From DATHZQ01 sp963823505 (lineage in GTDB: Bacteria; Actinomycetota; Acidimicrobiia; Spongiisociales; UBA5794), in NCBI GenBank assembly GCA_963823505.1, contig CAWGLY010000005.1:62001-126000 (forward strand): DNA of 64,000 bases. Direction: 5' to 3'. The position numbers and the translations under genes are program-made. The notes under the pieces are model-generated. The model did not search any database, was not told the origin of the DNA, and saw only the letters and a list, made by a program, of their open reading frames with translations. Positions 8,545 to 16,680 of the stretch are shown in pieces (the stretch's first letter is position 1; every line of letters begins with the position of its first letter).

Positions 8545-9744
8545 ATGGCCAACGAGAACGTCGAAATCACCGTATTTGGATCAGCTGGAGCGCAGGCTGC
8601 CTACGACACCAGGGACGAAGGCCGCGTCGTCGACGTGGTGCGGAATCAGGTCGTACCCAGGGAAAAGGCCGAGTACCAGAGCGTCAAGGTCAAGGTGAGG
8701 CGGAAGCCGGACGGCTCCCCGGATCACCTCGTCGTCTACATGCTGCGCAAGGACACCTATCTGGCCGACGTGGTACGTGTGGACGTCGATGACACGTACG
8801 AGGTCATGGCCTATCGCGACGACTATCAGGAGACCGAGGACGATGAAGACGAGGAGCTTGCGGGCGAGGGGCTGAGCTACCCGCCGGGAGTCTCCTTCGA
8901 CTTCATCGCGGCCACACCCGTACCGGAAATCCCAAGCGCCCTCGAGGCTGTCGAGCACATCCACCAAGCAGCACTCAACGCAGGGCTGAAGTCGCATGTG
9001 TTGCTGGGAGCCGACGCCACCGTTGCGAACTACAGGCACTACTTGGCGTCCGGGCTGCGCGGCTTTGTGAACGTCGGGCACGGCTTCACCGGCGGCATCG
9101 TCCTGCACGACGGCACGCTGGGCTCCGCTTGGTTCAATGGAGTGCCGGGAATGCCGCTGGCGCCGGGCGTGGTGTACTTCAACTCGTGCCAGGTCTTCAA
9201 CGCACCTCTGCAACCCGCAGTGATGCACGCTGGTGCCCGCACCTACGTGGGCGGCATCGTGAACCTCCTGATCGGAGCTTCCGAGAAGGTGGCCAAGTGC
9301 TTCTGGGACTCGGCCATGAAGAGCAACACGCCGATGGGTCTGGCGCTGAAGAACTGCGAGAAGAACGTGTACCCCACCCAGGGTGCCCACGGGATATCGG
9401 GCGACCTCGGTGCGTTCAACTTCGTGTCGGCGCCGATCGACGAGTACAAGGTCGTGCTGTACGGCGAGGATGCGATCCCGGGTGATCTCGTGGCTTTCAT
9501 CCACTGCTACCACAACGGCAGCAACGTCATGAGCTGCGAGTTCTATCGAGACGGAGCGGCCCTGCCGGAGAACCGGTTCAAGGGCGGACGTGTCGGGCTC
9601 GTCTACCCGTACTCACACTTCGACGAGATCCTCGACGTCCTTCGCAACGAAAAGCCGCTCTACTACGGGCTGATCCTGTCGACCAAAGTCGGGTACATCG
9701 CAACCCGCGCCGAGCCGGTGGGGGAAGGCTCGGACAAGTCCTGA
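8545..9744 (+). CDS. Caspase/gingipain-like (clan CD) cysteine peptidase homologue with the shared C-terminal domain
   Basis: The 399-residue protein has no signal peptide. Residues about 125-292 resemble a caspase-like fold: a hydrophobic strand ending in His-Gly (GFVNVGHGFTGG, His179), a second strand ending in Ser-Cys (VVYFNSCQVF, Cys215), then GARTYVGGIVNLL and an amphipathic helix KCFWDSAMK, as in C25/CHAT-like peptidases. This His/Cys pairing is a pattern match, not a database hit. Residues 1-110 are a separate acidic, strand-rich domain ending in an Asp/Glu run (QETEDDEDEE). Residues about 300-394 match the subtilase tail, including RNEKP and EPVGE at identical spacing. GAAGGGG lies 6 nt before the ATG, and a hairpin follows the stop. 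Confidence 0.8.
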   Translation: MANENVEITVFGSAGAQAAYDTRDEGRVVDVVRNQVVPREKAEYQSVKVKVRRKPDGSPDHLVVYMLRKDTYLADVVRVDVDDTYEVMAYRDDYQETEDDEDEELAGEGLSYPPGVSFDFIAATPVPEIPSALEAVEHIHQAALNAGLKSHVLLGADATVANYRHYLASGLRGFVNVGHGFTGGIVLHDGTLGSAWFNGVPGMPLAPGVVYFNSCQVFNAPLQPAVMHAGARTYVGGIVNLLIGASEKVAKCFWDSAMKSNTPMGLALKNCEKNVYPTQGAHGISGDLGAFNFVSAPIDEYKVVLYGEDAIPGDLVAFIHCYHNGSNVMSCEFYRDGAALPENRFKGGRVGLVYPYSHFDEILDVLRNEKPLYYGLILSTKVGYIATRAEPVGEGSDKS

Positions 9745-9751
9745 GGGAACG

Positions 9752-9784
9752 ACGGCGCTCCGATCCGCACGGCCGGAGCGCCGT
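9752..9784 (+). terminator. Hairpin terminator after the caspase-like gene
   Basis: A perfect 11-bp stem, ACGGCGCTCCG (9752-9762) and CGGAGCGCCGT (9774-9784), with an 11-nt loop starts 7 nt after the stop codon. There is no long T run, but the stem is GC-rich. It sits between two convergent genes and could serve both. Confidence 0.65.
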
Positions 9785-9844
9785 GCCCTTGACCCGGAGG
9801 TCCCCTGCCGGTACCTCGCTGCGTGTCATCCCCGGCGAGGCTCG

Positions 9845-11041
9845 TCAGGTGGCCATGGCGTGCGGCGCCGGCGTCGGATCCGCCGCCGGGGTTGCTTCGA
9901 CCCAGGCGTCGACCAGCGGGCTGAAGCAGCTCGCTCGATCGGGCTGACCCCAGTACCCGGCATGGGTGCGGAATCCTCGAGCGAAGAGGACTTGCCAGAA
10001 TCCAAGCTTCTCATCGAGATACCTGATCGATGTAGGAACCGAACTGCCGAGGGCCAGCGCTTTGGATGGACCACCTTTTTCGTCGTTCCTGTTCTTGAGG
10101 TTCGACGAGAAGATGTCGGCCGCATCGAACACGTTGACCCAAGGGAGCCGTGGTCGTCGCTCCACACGGTCGTCGAGATACGAGGGCTCGAACAGGCGCA
10201 CGAGATCGATCGGGCAGCCGATGGTCGTCAACGAGGCCGCCTCGTCAGCCGGCTCGGCGGGTCGCAGTGTCCTGATCTTGGGGAAGAGCGCGTCGATCAT
10301 CACGAGACTCCCGAAGCTGTATCCGAGGAGATGAATCGGGCCGTGCCATCCGTTCTGACGAAGACCGTCGATCGCCTCGTCAACGGTGAGGGAAACCGTA
10401 TCGCGCCTCGCTTCCTCGTTGCGCACGTATCGGATCAGTTGCCGAGCGGTCGTGGCCAACGCAAGTGCATGATTCCTGAAGGCCGACCAGCCGATGACGG
10501 CGAAGGTCCCGCTGATGGCGAACGTCCACCCAGCAGCGTTCTCACCGAAGATGCCATCCAGTCGTTGCGGGAGGTTCACGCCGGCGGCGACCAGAGCTGC
10601 GTAGATGGCAACGAGCGCAGCGAGCACAAGTGATCCCACCGCGGCAAAGCCCACGAGCAGCTGGAACTTCGTCGCCAGGGTCTTTGCAGGTCGTCCCAGC
10701 GCACGCAGAAGCTTCGCGAAGCCGTATGCCGCGTAGACAGAAGACCGGATCACGCCCGGCGGAGGTGGAGGACCTTCGATGCCTTCCGAGTCGGCGAGCC
10801 GAGGGTGATAGTCCAGCTCGAAGAGCTGGAGCACGGGTGCATCGTCGGCGCCCACGACAGTCTTGCCCACGCGCAGCCCCTTCGGCGCCGTCACGGCGGA
10901 ATCAGACTTCGTGCTGAACTCGGTCGGCCGGCGGCGGTCGATGACCTTCGCCAAGACCTCGGCGACGCCTTCGGCCGTGTTCTCCGGGTAGCGACCCAAC
11001 CCGGGCGCATAGATCAGCACTGGTGTCTTGGCGTGTCTCAT
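9845..11041 (-). CDS. Membrane-associated alpha/beta-hydrolase (lipase/esterase-like)
   Basis: ATG 11041 is preceded at 7 nt by a strong AGGAGG, giving 398 residues. The N-terminus runs straight into a beta strand with an oxyanion-type turn (TPVLIYAPGLGRYPENT). Ser243 in the nucleophile elbow GYSFGS (IHLLGYSFGSLVM) marks an alpha/beta hydrolase. Two hydrophobic segments, about residues 127-155 and 173-190, are inserted before the nucleophile strand, so the protein is probably anchored by a helical hairpin with the catalytic domain in the cytoplasm. The late His in FRTHAGYWGQP is a candidate catalytic base. Substrate unknown. It is convergent with the caspase-like gene; whether it belongs with that pair is unclear. 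Confidence 0.8.
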   Translation of the reverse strand: MRHAKTPVLIYAPGLGRYPENTAEGVAEVLAKVIDRRRPTEFSTKSDSAVTAPKGLRVGKTVVGADDAPVLQLFELDYHPRLADSEGIEGPPPPPGVIRSSVYAAYGFAKLLRALGRPAKTLATKFQLLVGFAAVGSLVLAALVAIYAALVAAGVNLPQRLDGIFGENAAGWTFAISGTFAVIGWSAFRNHALALATTARQLIRYVRNEEARRDTVSLTVDEAIDGLRQNGWHGPIHLLGYSFGSLVMIDALFPKIRTLRPAEPADEAASLTTIGCPIDLVRLFEPSYLDDRVERRPRLPWVNVFDAADIFSSNLKNRNDEKGGPSKALALGSSVPTSIRYLDEKLGFWQVLFARGFRTHAGYWGQPDRASCFSPLVDAWVEATPAADPTPAPHAMAT

Positions 11042-11247
11042 GGCACAACCTCCTCGACGAGCTCCGAGTGACGGTGCCACCGCTTGCTTTCCAGACGGAG
11101 CGCGCGCCCTCGTGCTCGCTCGGTCTACACGACCAGTGTCCTCCGTCGACGAGGGCGGCAGCCAGTCCCCAAAGACCCTTCACAGATCCCGTGGACCCCG
11201 TCAAAGCGATCCTGCGACACAGCGAATCCAGTGACGTGCCTCCTCGG

Positions 11248-11259
11248 TACGATGCGCCG
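11248..11259 (+). promoter_or_regulatory. Leaderless-type -10 box (TACGAT) before the methyltransferase
   Basis: TACGAT at 11248-11253 lies 6 nt before ATG 11260, the spacing at which transcription would start at or next to the start codon. No ribosome site is present, which fits leaderless translation. Confidence 0.5.
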
Positions 11260-12076
11260 ATGGATGACATATGGGCCGGTGCTGTGTCGGTGCAAGAGAT
11301 GTACGGCGATTGGGACTACGAGGCCGCGGTCGGCGTCTTGGAGCGCAGCCTCGATCCAAGGCCCAGCACGTCGTTGTTCGACACGATCGGCGCGCTGGGG
11401 GTTGATGCCCGGCGACGTGGTCTTGGACATCGGAGGCCGGGACGGTCGCCACTCTCTCGTCATGGCTGAGCGTTTCGGGTGCCGAGGAGTGTCGGTGGAT
11501 CCCGTCGCAGCCAACCTCGCCGAAGGAGCACGGCTCCTGGCCGAGCACGAGTTGGGCCACATGGTCGAATTGCGGCTCGGCGCCATCGAGGACATCCCTG
11601 CCGAAGACGCTGCGGTTGATCTGGTGCTCTCGCGCGACATGTTGGGACACATCGAGAACCTCGATACGGCCTTCGCCGAGTGTGCCCGCGTGCTCTCTCC
11701 GGGCGGTGCCATGGTCGTCCACCAAGTATTTGCCACCCCGTTGCTGGAGCCGAAGGAGAAGGCAACGCTGTGCGCCTACACGGCGACGGTCCCGGCGCGG
11801 CTGTCGGTCGCGGGCTTCGAGGCAGCGGTCGAGGCATCCAGCTTCAGCATCGAGAGCCTTGATGTCGTCGGTTCCGAATGGGCCGAAGCCTCACAGGAGG
11901 CCGGTACTGCACCCAACTACCTGCTCCAGGTCTCCCGCCTCAGGCGTGCGAAGGACCAACTCGTCGACGAGTTCGGCGAGGCCCCCTACCTGGTGATGTA
12001 CGGCAACGCCCTCTGGAGCATCTACCAGGTACTCGGCAAGCTGGAATCTCGCGTCTACGTGCTGCGACGCACATGA
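11260..12076 (+). CDS. Class I SAM-dependent methyltransferase, interrupted by a single-base frameshift
   Basis: The first 47 codons (MDDIWAGAVSVQEMYGDWDY...) are in one frame and the remainder in the next. Motif I (VVLDIGGRDGRHS), a VDPVAANLAEGARLL acidic-loop region, the DLVLSRDMLGHI segment and RVLSPGGAMVVHQVF make a complete methyltransferase core in the second frame. The shift falls at the run of five G at 11397-11401: reading four G there gives an uninterrupted ...GALGLMPGDVV... So the gene is either disrupted by one extra G or mis-sequenced at a homopolymer. I give the full span as one gene. Substrate unknown; the start is set by the leaderless -10 box just upstream. Confidence 0.8.
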
Positions 12077-12164
12077 ACACGGGGGAGGCGCCCGGGGTGC
12101 AGAAGCCGGCAGCTCCGGTATGCGAAGACCCTCAGCCGCATGTGGAGCGTCTCCGGGGAGGGCG

Positions 12165-12176
12165 TAGCCTGGGCCA
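12165..12176 (+). promoter_or_regulatory. Leaderless-type -10 box (TAGCCT) before the amidohydrolase
   Basis: TAGCCT at 12165-12170 is followed by 6 nt and then the GTG start at 12177, with no ribosome site between. Confidence 0.45.
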
Positions 12177-13616
12177 GTGATCGATCTTCTTGTCAACGTC
12201 GCCACCGTCATCACCGTTGACGAGAGCCGTCGTGTGATCACTGATGGTGCCGTTGCCGTCGATGGCGGGCGGATCGTCGCAGTCGGACCGACCCGTGAGG
12301 TGATGGGCGACTACACGGCCAGGCAGCGGATCGACATGCCGCACGGGGTGGCGATGCCGGGGCTCGTCGACACACACGGCCACGCCGGGCACTCACTCAT
12401 TCGCACCATGGCGGATGACCTCGGGGCATGGATGCAGGCCTGTGAGCAGGTCTACCTCCACGGCGCCACACCCGACTTCTGGAGGGCTGAGGCGCGGCTC
12501 ACCGCCCTCGAGAAGCTGATGGCCGGGACGACAACCTCGCTCTCCATGTTGGGCGGCGCAGGCCACACCATCCGCAGCGACGACCCGAGCCACGGCAACG
12601 CCCACCTCCAGGGCTACACCGAGGTCGGGGTCCGATCCGTGATGGCCGTCGGCCCGGGAGCGCCGCCGTTTCCCAAGACGACGACCATCCACGACGACGG
12701 AGCCAAGCACCACCGTGCCAGCTCCTTCACCGATCAGATGGCAGCCGTCCAGTCCCTTGTGGGCGAGTGGCGTGAGCACCCCCGCGCGTCCGTGGCGCTG
12801 ACGTACCCGACGCTGGACATGCAGGCCATCGGCACGCCTCCCGATCCGGAGCTCGTCGCCGGGGCTGCCGCAGTGCGTTCTCTCTCCGACGACGCCGAGA
12901 TCCTCATCGTGCAGGACGGCCACCGTGCCGACACGGTCGACGCCAGTCACCAGCTCGGGCTGCTCGGTCCAAGGACAGTGATCTCGCACGCCGTCGACCT
13001 GGACCAAACCCACATTGACCTTCTTGCCCGCACCCGAACCGCCGTAGCCCACAACCCCTCCGCCATCTACTCCCAGTTCGGGCGATGCCCCGTGCCAGAA
13101 CTGATGGCCGCCGGGGTCACGGTCGGGCTGGGTTCCGATGCCACCGCACCAGACCGCTCCGCCGACATGTTTCGTCACATGTTTCAGCTCACCCGCTATC
13201 ACAGGGCCGACCGCCGTGATCCCGCCATGTTCCCGCCCGGCATCGCAATGGAGCTCGCCACCATCGGAGCAGCTCGCGCCCTCGGCATGGGCGACGAAGT
13301 CGGATCGATCGAGGTGGGCAAGGCGGCCGACATCGTCCTCCTCGACACCGCCAAACCGCACCTCACTCCTTTCACCCATCCCGTCCACCAGATCGTCTAC
13401 TTCGCCACCGGGGCCGATGTCGACACCGTGATCGTCGGGGGAGAGGTGCTCATGACGCGCCGGCAGGTCCCGGCGGTCGACGTCGCGGCGGCCCTCGATG
13501 AGGCTTGCCGCCAGCAGGAGCTGGCCTTCGCCCGGGTCGGTCTCCACCCGGCCGCAGCCCGGGATGGCCTGTGGGGTGCGGTCCGCTACCCGGACGGTCC
13601 GGGAATGCAGCTATAG
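12177..13616 (+). CDS. Amidohydrolase of the ATZ/TRZ (cytosine deaminase-like) family
   Basis: The 479-residue protein has the metal-dependent amidohydrolase plan: an N-terminal beta-sandwich strand set (TVDESRRVITDGAVAVDGG), the metal motif VDTHGHAGHS at about 64-73, a later His (VISHAVDLDQTHID), the AHNPSAIYSQFG loop, and the metal/catalytic Asp in GLGSDATAPD, closing with the usual EVGSIEVGKAADIVLLD. These enzymes hydrolytically remove amino, chloro or similar groups from heterocycles or guanidino compounds; the exact substrate cannot be read from the sequence. The start is GTG at 12177, placed by the -10 box. It heads a plus-strand run with an isomerase-like and an oxidoreductase gene, suggesting small-molecule catabolism. 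Confidence 0.92.
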   Translation: MIDLLVNVATVITVDESRRVITDGAVAVDGGRIVAVGPTREVMGDYTARQRIDMPHGVAMPGLVDTHGHAGHSLIRTMADDLGAWMQACEQVYLHGATPDFWRAEARLTALEKLMAGTTTSLSMLGGAGHTIRSDDPSHGNAHLQGYTEVGVRSVMAVGPGAPPFPKTTTIHDDGAKHHRASSFTDQMAAVQSLVGEWREHPRASVALTYPTLDMQAIGTPPDPELVAGAAAVRSLSDDAEILIVQDGHRADTVDASHQLGLLGPRTVISHAVDLDQTHIDLLARTRTAVAHNPSAIYSQFGRCPVPELMAAGVTVGLGSDATAPDRSADMFRHMFQLTRYHRADRRDPAMFPPGIAMELATIGAARALGMGDEVGSIEVGKAADIVLLDTAKPHLTPFTHPVHQIVYFATGADVDTVIVGGEVLMTRRQVPAVDVAAALDEACRQQELAFARVGLHPAAARDGLWGAVRYPDGPGMQL

Positions 13617-13686
13617 GCACCGACCGCAACCGCGTCGATACGCCCGCAGAAGCGCTCGCCACGAATCGACCCGGCCGGCACGCCTC

Positions 13687-13698
13687 TAGATTGGCCCC
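13687..13698 (+). promoter_or_regulatory. Leaderless-type -10 box (TAGATT) before the isomerase-like gene
   Basis: TAGATT at 13687-13692 lies 6 nt before ATG 13699. It gives this gene and the overlapping oxidoreductase their own promoter, separate from the amidohydrolase. Confidence 0.5.
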
Positions 13699-14493
13699 AT
13701 GCCCACTATCTCACTCGTGACGGCCAGCTTTGTGACCCGGGAACTCGGATACGGGACGATGTCGGAGTGGAGCGAAGGCGACACCGCCACCCAAGAGTTT
13801 TTCGCTCCCGTCGACACCTTCCCCGAGCGCTTCGACGCCTTGCTCGACGACGTTGCGGACCTCGGCTACCGCACCATCGATCTGTGGGGCGCCCACCTGC
13901 ACTACGAGTGGGCGACGCCGAGCCACTTCGCAGCCGCTCGCGACTCGCTCGACGGCCACAGGATGGAAGTGAACAGCCTCGCCGCCTGGTGTGACACGAT
14001 CGAGGCGCTCGAAGGGTTCTGTTCCGTGGCCAACGAGGTCGGTGCCACGATCATCGGGGGAGGATCACCGACGTTGATGGCGCAGCGAACCGACGCCCTC
14101 GCCGTGCTCGCCGCCCACGATGTCCGCTTCGCCATCGAGAACCATCCCGAAAGGACCCCCGCCGAAGTCCTTGCCGTGATCGGGGATTCCGAGTGGCTCG
14201 GCTCGTGTGCCGACACGGGGTGGTGGACCATCCAGGGCTTCGATCCGCCCACCGCCATCCGTGAACTCTCCGACCACATCTTCACCGTTCATCTCAAAGA
14301 CGTCGACGGTGCCACCGGCTCCGGAATGCGGCCCGGCAGCGGCTCGGCGAACCTCGCCGGGTGCCTCGACGCGCTTGCCAAGATCGGGTACGACGGCGCC
14401 GTCGGCATCGAACACGAGCCCAACGGTTGGGACCCGCGCGACGATCTCCGGGCCGGGTACGAGCTCCTCGAGGCATGGGTGGCCACCGCGTGA
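13699..14493 (+). CDS. Sugar phosphate isomerase/epimerase-like TIM-barrel protein
   Basis: The 264-residue product is of the xylose-isomerase-like barrel type (AP endonuclease 2 superfamily): DLGYRTIDLWGAHLHY, VRFAIENHPERTPAEV with the metal-binding Glu, GSCADTGWW with the Asp, a FTVHLKDVDG strand with the His, and a late VGIEHEP Glu. All four expected metal ligands appear to be present. Members isomerise or epimerise sugars and inositols. The stop overlaps the GTG of the Gfo/Idh gene by 4 nt (GTGA), the pairing usual for inositol or rare-sugar breakdown modules. Confidence 0.88.
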   Translation: MPTISLVTASFVTRELGYGTMSEWSEGDTATQEFFAPVDTFPERFDALLDDVADLGYRTIDLWGAHLHYEWATPSHFAAARDSLDGHRMEVNSLAAWCDTIEALEGFCSVANEVGATIIGGGSPTLMAQRTDALAVLAAHDVRFAIENHPERTPAEVLAVIGDSEWLGSCADTGWWTIQGFDPPTAIRELSDHIFTVHLKDVDGATGSGMRPGSGSANLAGCLDALAKIGYDGAVGIEHEPNGWDPRDDLRAGYELLEAWVATA

Positions 14494-15522
14494 TCAAGGC
14501 CGCGATCGTCGGCTGCGGCAACATCGCCGCCGCATATGCCCGCGACCTCGCGGCGCAGAACGTCGTCGAACTCGCCGGCTTCTACGACGTCGACCCGTCC
14601 CGGGCTCAGGCGATGGCTGCCGAATACGACACGGCAGCCTTCACGACGCTCGACGCGGCGGTCGACGCCGCCGACCTCGTGATCAATCTCACCATCTTCG
14701 AAGCCCACTACCCGGTCTCAAAGGCTGCGCTGCACGCAGGGTGCCACGTCTACAGCGAGAAGCCCGTGGCCATGACCCTGCCAGATGCCCGCGAGCTTGC
14801 CGGGCTGGCCGAGTCCAACTCCCTCAGGCTGGCTTCGGCGCCCTTCACCTTTCTCGGGCAGGCGCAGCAGACCGCAATCGGACGGGTGCGCGGCGGCCGC
14901 CTCGGCGCCGTGCGCCTGGTCTACGCCGAGGTCAACCACGGGAGGATCGAAACCTGGCACCCCAACCCTGCGCCCTTCTACGCCGCAGGGCCGATCCTCG
15001 ACGTGGGCGTGTACCCGCTGGCGTTCCTCACCGCCACCTTCGGCCCGGTCGTCGAGCTCCACGCCACGGCTTCCACTCTGCTGCCCGAACGCACCACCAT
15101 GACCGGCGAGAGCTTCACCGTGACGACCCCAGATCACTGGCTCGTCGAGCTCCACCACGGCAGCGGCCCAACCGTCCGGATGACGGTGAACTTCTACGCC
15201 AAGGGTGACGAGGGGATCGAGATGCACGGCGACCAGCGCACGCTCCGGCTCCACTCCTGGTTCTCCCCGGACTCTCTCGTCGAAGAGGCGGCGTACGGCG
15301 ACGACTTCCAGCCGGTCCCGATCGCCTGCCGCTCCCGACGAGCTCGACTGGTCGGTCGGCGTCGCCGAACTGGTCGCCGCCATCAGCGAGGACCGGCCGT
15401 GCCGGCTCGGCCCCGGCCACGCCGTCCACATGGCCGAGATCCTCGATGCCATCGGTGCCTCGGCGCAGACCGCGGCGCCGGTGACTCTGGCGACGAGTTT
15501 CACGGTTCCTGAGCCAGTGTGA
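14490..15522 (+). CDS. Gfo/Idh/MocA-family NAD(P)-dependent oxidoreductase, frameshifted near its C-terminus
   Basis: It starts at GTG 14490 within the preceding stop. The N-terminus has the Rossmann motif AAIVGCGNIAAAYARDL, the family CHVYSEKPVAMT (catalytic Lys) follows, and the substrate domain includes EVNHGRIETWHPNP and GPILDVGVYPLAFL. The frame is lost at about 15330-15340; the next frame then continues in family style (PDELDWSVGVAELVAAI...LGPGHAVHMAEIL) to the stop at 15522. Removing one C of the CCC at 15334-15336 joins the two halves as ...ACRSDELDW.... As with the methyltransferase upstream, this looks like a one-base error or a very recent mutation. Together with the isomerase-like gene it probably oxidises or interconverts a sugar or polyol. 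Confidence 0.85.
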
Positions 15523-15531
15523 AGTCGGGCG

Positions 15532-15544
15532 TATCATCGAGTCC
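15532..15544 (+). promoter_or_regulatory. Leaderless-type -10 box (TATCAT) before the glycosyltransferase
   Basis: TATCAT at 15532-15537 lies 7 nt before GTG 15545, overlapping the region just after the oxidoreductase stop. The same hexamer precedes the epimerase gene at 40970. Confidence 0.5.
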
Positions 15545-16567
15545 GTGAGCGACCAAGAGCCTACGCACCCCAGGGTCGTCATCGTCACGACCGCTCACGA
15601 TCCTCGCGACGGAAGGCTCACCCGGCATGCGCTCTCCCTCAGGGCGGCGGGGTGCTCCGTCGACGTCGTCCGCACCGTGTCCGGATCCCGGTGGAAGCGC
15701 TTCCTGCTCGGACCGTTCACGACGTTCGGCGCCATCGTTGGGGCGGACGTTGCGATCTTCCCGGACCCCGAGTTGTTCGTCATGGGTCCGATCGCGGCGA
15801 GGCTGCGGGGTGTCCGACCGATCATCGACGTGCATGAGGACTACCGGCTGGTGGCGAGGAACCGGTCCTGGGTCCCGATCGGTGGGGCCGGCCTGTTTGG
15901 TCTCCTCGCCGACGTCCATCGCCGGCTTGGTACCCGGCTGGCGGCGGCGACCATGGTGGTCTCGGCAGATCTGGCCCGCACCGGCGAGGCGATCGTCGGC
16001 AATCAGCCGAATCCCGAGTGGCTGCCGTCGAGTGCGTCGCGTACCACCAGGGGTGTGTACGTCGGGGATGTGACCATCAGCCGGGGCATCCGCCGCATCG
16101 TGGAACTGGTCGACGCCGTCCCTGGGCTGGAGGTGGATCTGGTGGGGCCGATGAGCGCAGAAGCTCGCCGCATCGTCGCTGCGGCGGACGGTGCCGAGCG
16201 CATCCGGGTCTATGGAAGGCGCCCCTACTTGGAGAGTTGGGAGATTGCCCGCACTGCGCTGTTCGGGATCAGCCTGCTCGAGGACACTCGGGCCTACCGG
16301 CGAGCCGTTCCCTCCAAGGTGTGGGAGTACATGACCTCAGGGCTTGCGGTGTTGGCCTCGGACCTCCCGGCGCAGTCGACCGTGGTGCACGATGCCGGAT
16401 GCGGGGCCGTGGTGCGTCCTGGGGAAGCGGCCGAGGTGGTGGCCCGCTGGCTTGATGACCCCACGGACGCCGTCGCCCTCGGTGCCGCGGGACGCAACTG
16501 GATCGCCACCCGCCCGTGGAGCGATCAGGCGCTGTGTGACGCCGTCCTCGGTTCATCGACGCCGTAG
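15545..16567 (+). CDS. GT4-like glycosyltransferase
   Basis: The 340-residue protein begins VVIVTTAHDPRDGRLTRHAL, the N-terminal pattern (D-x-R-x-x-R) also seen in the glycosyltransferases at 42-48 kb, and has the GT-B fold middle: IIDVHEDYRL, TMVVSADLARTG, RGVYVGDVTISRGI. The nucleotide-sugar side carries VPSKVWEYMTSGLAVLASDLP, the GT4 region with the Glu that holds the donor. The donor and acceptor are unknown. Its last 51 coding bases are nearly identical, frame included, to a stretch at 36967-37017 that lies inside the 3' end of the nucleotide-sugar dehydrogenase gene. This is evidence that it once lay tail-to-tail with that gene in one glycan cluster. Confidence 0.88.
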   Translation: MSDQEPTHPRVVIVTTAHDPRDGRLTRHALSLRAAGCSVDVVRTVSGSRWKRFLLGPFTTFGAIVGADVAIFPDPELFVMGPIAARLRGVRPIIDVHEDYRLVARNRSWVPIGGAGLFGLLADVHRRLGTRLAAATMVVSADLARTGEAIVGNQPNPEWLPSSASRTTRGVYVGDVTISRGIRRIVELVDAVPGLEVDLVGPMSAEARRIVAAADGAERIRVYGRRPYLESWEIARTALFGISLLEDTRAYRRAVPSKVWEYMTSGLAVLASDLPAQSTVVHDAGCGAVVRPGEAAEVVARWLDDPTDAVALGAAGRNWIATRPWSDQALCDAVLGSSTP

Positions 16568-16570
16568 ACC
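16517..16570 (+). repeat. 54-bp direct repeat, left copy (DR-L)
   Basis: It is identical at 50 of 54 positions, without gaps, to 36967-37020 in the same orientation (offset 20,450). This copy covers the final codons and stop of the glycosyltransferase. Its reverse strand can still be read as a near-copy of the dehydrogenase C-terminus (VYGVDEPRTASHSA-stop against VYGVEGPRTASPGA-stop). The two copies bound the 20.4-kb stress-gene block, like att sites or a target duplication. Confidence 0.85.
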
Positions 16571-16680
16571 GTGCAACGGCCAGGCCAAGTCCAGCGACTC
16601 GTCACACCGTGTCGACAAAGTTGCCGAGTCCGGAGTTCCAGTCACTGCATTGTCTCGAAAGTCTGGACTTGGCATTGCAC
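16571..16680. repeat. 110-bp inverted-repeat element abutting DR-L
   Basis: The left arm at 16571-16594 begins GTGCAA and ends GCCAAGTCCAG. The right arm at 16663-16680 is CTGGACTTGGCATTGCAC, whose complement is GTGCAATGCCAAGTCCAG. Seventeen bases match, with a 6-nt length difference in the middle of the arm. The element starts at the exact base where the 54-bp repeat ends. It may be a remnant of the end of a mobile element; no transposase is nearby. Confidence 0.45.

Noticed and set aside
12393..13547. Minus-strand frame (384 codons) opposite the amidohydrolase
   Set aside because: The plus strand carries a full metal-dependent amidohydrolase; the antisense frame is Gly/Asp/His-rich without motifs.
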